Origin: Methanomicrobiales archaeon
GTDB taxonomy: Archaea > Halobacteriota > Methanomicrobia > Methanomicrobiales > Methanospirillaceae
DNA length: 7,185 nucleotides
NCBI GenBank assembly: GCA_013415575.1
Contig: JAAEES010000072.1
Span: 1 to 7,185 of the forward strand
Direction: 5' to 3'
The notes under the pieces are model-generated. The model had not been told where the DNA came from and ran no database searches. It worked only from the letters and a program-made list of their open reading frames with translations. A program made the position numbers and the translations under genes. Every line of letters begins with the position of its first letter. Position 1 is the first letter of the stretch. Of this stretch, positions 5,798 through 7,185 are shown piece by piece.

Positions 5798-5830
5798 CGC
5801 AGGGGCGGGTCTGCCGGAAAACAACGCTAC

Positions 5831-5842
5831 TTTTAAAAATAT
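5831..5842 (+). promoter_or_regulatory. TATA box of the tRNA unit
   Basis: TTTTAAAAATAT is a strong AT-rich element about 38 bases (centre) before tRNA-Asn. It predicts transcription from about 5863 with a leader of about 12 bases, as expected for an archaeal tRNA gene. The same transcript would run into the second tRNA. Confidence 0.6.
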
Positions 5843-5874
5843 TCAGAAAGAATGTAGTAAGACACATACATTGT

Positions 5875-5947
5875 GCCGCCATAACTCAGTTGGTAGAGTG
5901 GCTGGCTGTTAACCAGCATGTCACAGGTTCGAGTCCTGTTGGCGGCG
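5875..5947 (+). tRNA. tRNA-Asn: tRNA-Asn (GTT)
   Basis: A complete 73-base cloverleaf carries asparagine to ribosomes. The acceptor stem GCCGCCA (5875-5881) pairs with TGGCGGC (5940-5946), and the discriminator is G5947. The D stem is ACTC/GAGT (5884-5887 with 5896-5899). The anticodon stem GCTGG/CCAGC encloses loop CTGTTAA with anticodon GTT at 5908-5910. The T stem ACAGG/CCTGT encloses loop TTCGAGT (5928-5934). There is no intron, and the 3' CCA is not encoded (CTT follows), so it must be added by nucleotidyltransferase. A second tRNA begins ten bases downstream. Confidence 0.96.
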
Positions 5948-5957
5948 CTTCACCGGC

Positions 5958-6016
5958 GGGCCCGTAGCTTAGTCCGGTTAGAGCGCCCGGCTCATAACCG
6001 GGCGGTCATGCGTTCA
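5958..6016 (+). pseudogene. 3'-truncated tRNA gene with anticodon CAT (Met elongator or Ile2)
   Basis: The first 59 bases fit a tRNA closely. They give acceptor 5' strand GGGCCCG (5958-5964), D stem GCTT/GAGC (5967-5970 with 5981-5984), anticodon stem CCCGG/CCGGG (5986-5990 with 5998-6002), loop CTCATAA with CAT at 5993-5995, variable bases, T-stem 5' strand ATGCG (6008-6012) and TTCA of the T loop (6013-6016). After that the expected loop end, CGCAT strand, CGGGCCC strand and discriminator (about 16-17 bases) are missing. The sequence CTCCTCAAAAACTATG follows and cannot pair. It is not the initiator type, because the anticodon stem lacks the GGG/CCC pairs. CAT could be elongator Met or Ile2, whose C34 is converted to agmatidine in archaea, and I cannot decide between them. 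No intron ends or resuming 3' half are visible within the next 200 bases. Either this copy is broken or the sequence has an assembly gap. Confidence 0.75.
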
Positions 6017-6049
6017 CTCCTCAAAAACTATGTATGCCCCCAGCACAAC

Positions 6050-6055
6050 GGGGAT
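6050..6055 (+). promoter_or_regulatory. Weak Shine-Dalgarno site deciding the methyltransferase start
   Basis: GGGGAT, differing by one base from the GGTGAT ideal, lies five bases before ATG 6061. No comparable site precedes the in-frame ATG at 6034, so 6061 is preferred. Confidence 0.35.
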
Positions 6056-6060
6056 ACTAT

Positions 6061-7089
6061 ATGAAGTGCCCTGTCTGCGGTGAGGATTGCGTGAATGAAG
6101 CCCATGAACTGATCGATAGCATGCCCTCCATATTTTCCCCCTGCCCTGACTGCTCTTCCCGGATTCTTGACAAGAACATCCCGCCTCCCCCGGAGGGGTA
6201 CCGTAAACCCTGCCGGTGCGGGAAACGATTCATCGATGAGGTCTATGCACACCTGTATGCACTCCTGGTGAACGAGGGAGTATTTTCTGGCAAAGAGCCG
6301 CTCAAAGCGGTCGGAACTCCGCTCGTGCACCCGGGGTTCCACATGACATCACCACCGTACCTACCTGAAAATTCCCTTGTTCTCCTCTCCAGCCCGGTAG
6401 AAAAGAAGGTTGCCGCCCGGATGATACAGGAGGTTCCTGAGATCCGGGCGGTGATAAAGTACGAATCCTTCACCCCCGGGGTTGTTGATCCCGATCTGGC
6501 GCTTCCCCCGAAGTCCTATGACCTACTTGCCGGGTGCGACATACGTGCCAATATCTTTTCATCCCGGGCAGGATCGGTGGTGCTGTACCAGCAGCAATCG
6601 AAGATTCATATCGAGTTCCCCCGATGGAGAAATCCAAAGATCGATGCCGTGGAACGCGAGGTTTTACGGGCAAATCCCGATTGGTTTGTTGATGCATTCT
6701 GTGGTGTCGGGAAACTTGGGCTGGTCGGGGCACGGATGGGGATTGCCCACGTGGTGATGAATGATGCCTGGTATGCAGCAGCCTTCTGGGCCGCCTATAA
6801 CACCCTGGTCAACAGGGAGTTTTTGGAGGTTGAAGACGTCAGAATTCTGGCCGATTACGGGAAGATGTCGGAAGCTCCGGTGGCGAGAAAACCAAAGCTC
6901 ATCGCTGAGACTGAAGGGGAACAGGATATCAGGGTTTACCAGGGCGATTTCAGGGAACTCCATACCCTCCTCCCTGCGGAACCCGTCCTTGCAGCGCTCG
7001 ATATCTTTGAGAAGCGCGATCCTGCTGCATCTGCGGCGGCCCTCCAGGTATGGCGGGAGCATGTGATCGGCGAGGCATTTATCCCCTGA
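6061..7089 (+). CDS. Zinc-ribbon protein with SAM-dependent methyltransferase-like domain
   Basis: From ATG 6061 the protein has 342 residues. The N terminus is cysteine-rich: CPVCGEDC (Cys3, 6, 10), CPDC (Cys28, 31) and CRCG (Cys51, 53), which suggests one or two zinc sites. A middle part (about 60-200) matches nothing I recognise. Residues 208-300 look like a class I Rossmann methyltransferase. The SAM-binding loop is VDAFCGVGKLGLVGAR (210-225), an acidic end of strand 2 is MND (233-235), and GDFREL (295-300) is a later motif. The usual motif IV (N/D-P-P-Y/F) is absent. VLAALDIFEKRD (309-320) occupies its place, so catalysis on an amino group or base nitrogen is doubtful. The SAM loop resembles that of Trm5-type tRNA methyltransferases (compare GVG), which with the tRNA neighbours makes an RNA substrate thinkable but unproven. 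An in-frame ATG at 6034 would add nine residues, but a GGGGAT lies just before 6061 and MKCPVCG is a natural zinc-ribbon start. The gene ends 18 bases before the SRP RNA. Confidence 0.8.
   Translation: MKCPVCGEDCVNEAHELIDSMPSIFSPCPDCSSRILDKNIPPPPEGYRKPCRCGKRFIDEVYAHLYALLVNEGVFSGKEPLKAVGTPLVHPGFHMTSPPYLPENSLVLLSSPVEKKVAARMIQEVPEIRAVIKYESFTPGVVDPDLALPPKSYDLLAGCDIRANIFSSRAGSVVLYQQQSKIHIEFPRWRNPKIDAVEREVLRANPDWFVDAFCGVGKLGLVGARMGIAHVVMNDAWYAAAFWAAYNTLVNREFLEVEDVRILADYGKMSEAPVARKPKLIAETEGEQDIRVYQGDFRELHTLLPAEPVLAALDIFEKRDPAASAAALQVWREHVIGEAFIP
7078..7083 (+). promoter_or_regulatory. Candidate TATA box of the SRP RNA gene
   Basis: TTTATC, within GCATTTATCCC, is centred about 27 bases before the probable RNA start near 7107. 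It overlaps the last codons of the methyltransferase-like gene, so SRP RNA expression would depend on a promoter embedded in coding sequence. TATATG at 7101-7106 is too close to the RNA to serve instead. Confidence 0.35.
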
Positions 7090-7106
7090 GCTTGAGATAG
7101 TATATG

Positions 7107-7185
7107 GGGACTAGCCCGGGTGGTTCGGCGTCACCTGTTACCTGAAACCGCCGGTATGCAGGGGGCGAAGTTCGAGGAAGGCCGA
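7107..7185 (+). ncRNA. ffs: Signal recognition particle 7S RNA, 5' part (partial)
   Basis: The SRP RNA binds SRP19 and SRP54 and directs nascent membrane and secreted proteins to the translocon. Only its 5' domain is in the window. The stretch from GACTAGCCCGGG through GGTTCGGCGTCACC, the TGTTA motif (7136-7140, matching the conserved UGUNR turn), GAAACCGCCGGTATGC and GGGGGCGAAG follows the order of conserved blocks known from archaeal SRP RNAs. GGTG (7119-7122) pairs with CACC (7132-7135) as a hairpin of the 5' domain. An archaeal SRP RNA is about 300 bases, so some 220 bases lie beyond the window. The exact 5' end is uncertain by several bases (about 7104-7112) because helix 1 cannot be paired without the 3' end. 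Confidence 0.88.

Noticed and set aside
6034..6060. Upstream in-frame ATG extending the methyltransferase-like protein by nine residues
   Set aside because: MPPAQRGYY adds no domain content, has no ribosome site, and begins only 17 bases after the broken tRNA. ATG 6061 has GGGGAT at normal spacing.
5948..6060. Intron explaining the missing 3' end of the CAT tRNA
   Set aside because: No sequence resembling the expected T-stem strand CGCAT plus acceptor CGGGCCC resumes within about 200 bases downstream, and no bulge-helix-bulge pairing is evident at the break.

Overview
This window looks like part of a euryarchaeal methanogen chromosome, most likely order Methanomicrobiales. The evidence is an archaeal aIF2-beta with a C-terminal TRAM extension, the archaeal RNA polymerase subunit L (Rpo11), a type II (archaeal) methionine aminopeptidase, archaeal-type TATA elements, oligo-T terminators, and the start of an archaeal 7S SRP RNA. 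The order-level placement is inference from gene content and moderately GC-rich codon use. It is mainly a housekeeping region. I see no CRISPR array, insertion sequence, integrase or phage gene.

Layout. (1) Bases 1-27 may hold the last codons of an upstream plus-strand gene, followed by aIF2-beta (111-722, +) and an oligo-T terminator. (2) A minus-strand block spans about 5165 to 750. In transcription order it holds an M24B Xaa-Pro-type peptidase, methionine aminopeptidase (ATGA overlap), a putative promoter, an AAA+ ATPase with an unrecognised N-terminal region, a PhnP-like metallo-beta-lactamase hydrolase (1-nt gap), another promoter, and rpoL. rpoL converges on aIF2-beta. (3) A divergent plus-strand pair follows: a small two-helix membrane protein (5226-5453) and a small winged-helix protein (5494-5778), ending in a T7 tract. 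(4) A tRNA pair follows: an intact tRNA-Asn(GTT) and a second tRNA with anticodon CAT whose sequence stops matching a tRNA inside the T loop. (5) A zinc-ribbon plus Rossmann methyltransferase-like protein (6061-7089) follows. (6) The 5' domain of the SRP RNA begins near 7107 and runs off the window.

Functional picture. Most of the window serves information processing and nascent-protein handling: translation initiation, transcription, N-terminal methionine removal, proline-peptide turnover, tRNAs and the SRP RNA. The least understood parts are the coupled AAA+/metallohydrolase pair, the membrane-protein/winged-helix pair, and the cysteine-rich methyltransferase-like protein lying between tRNA and SRP RNA genes. 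The most striking anomaly is the tRNA(CAT) gene that lacks its 3' end. Intergenic gaps are all under 300 bases.
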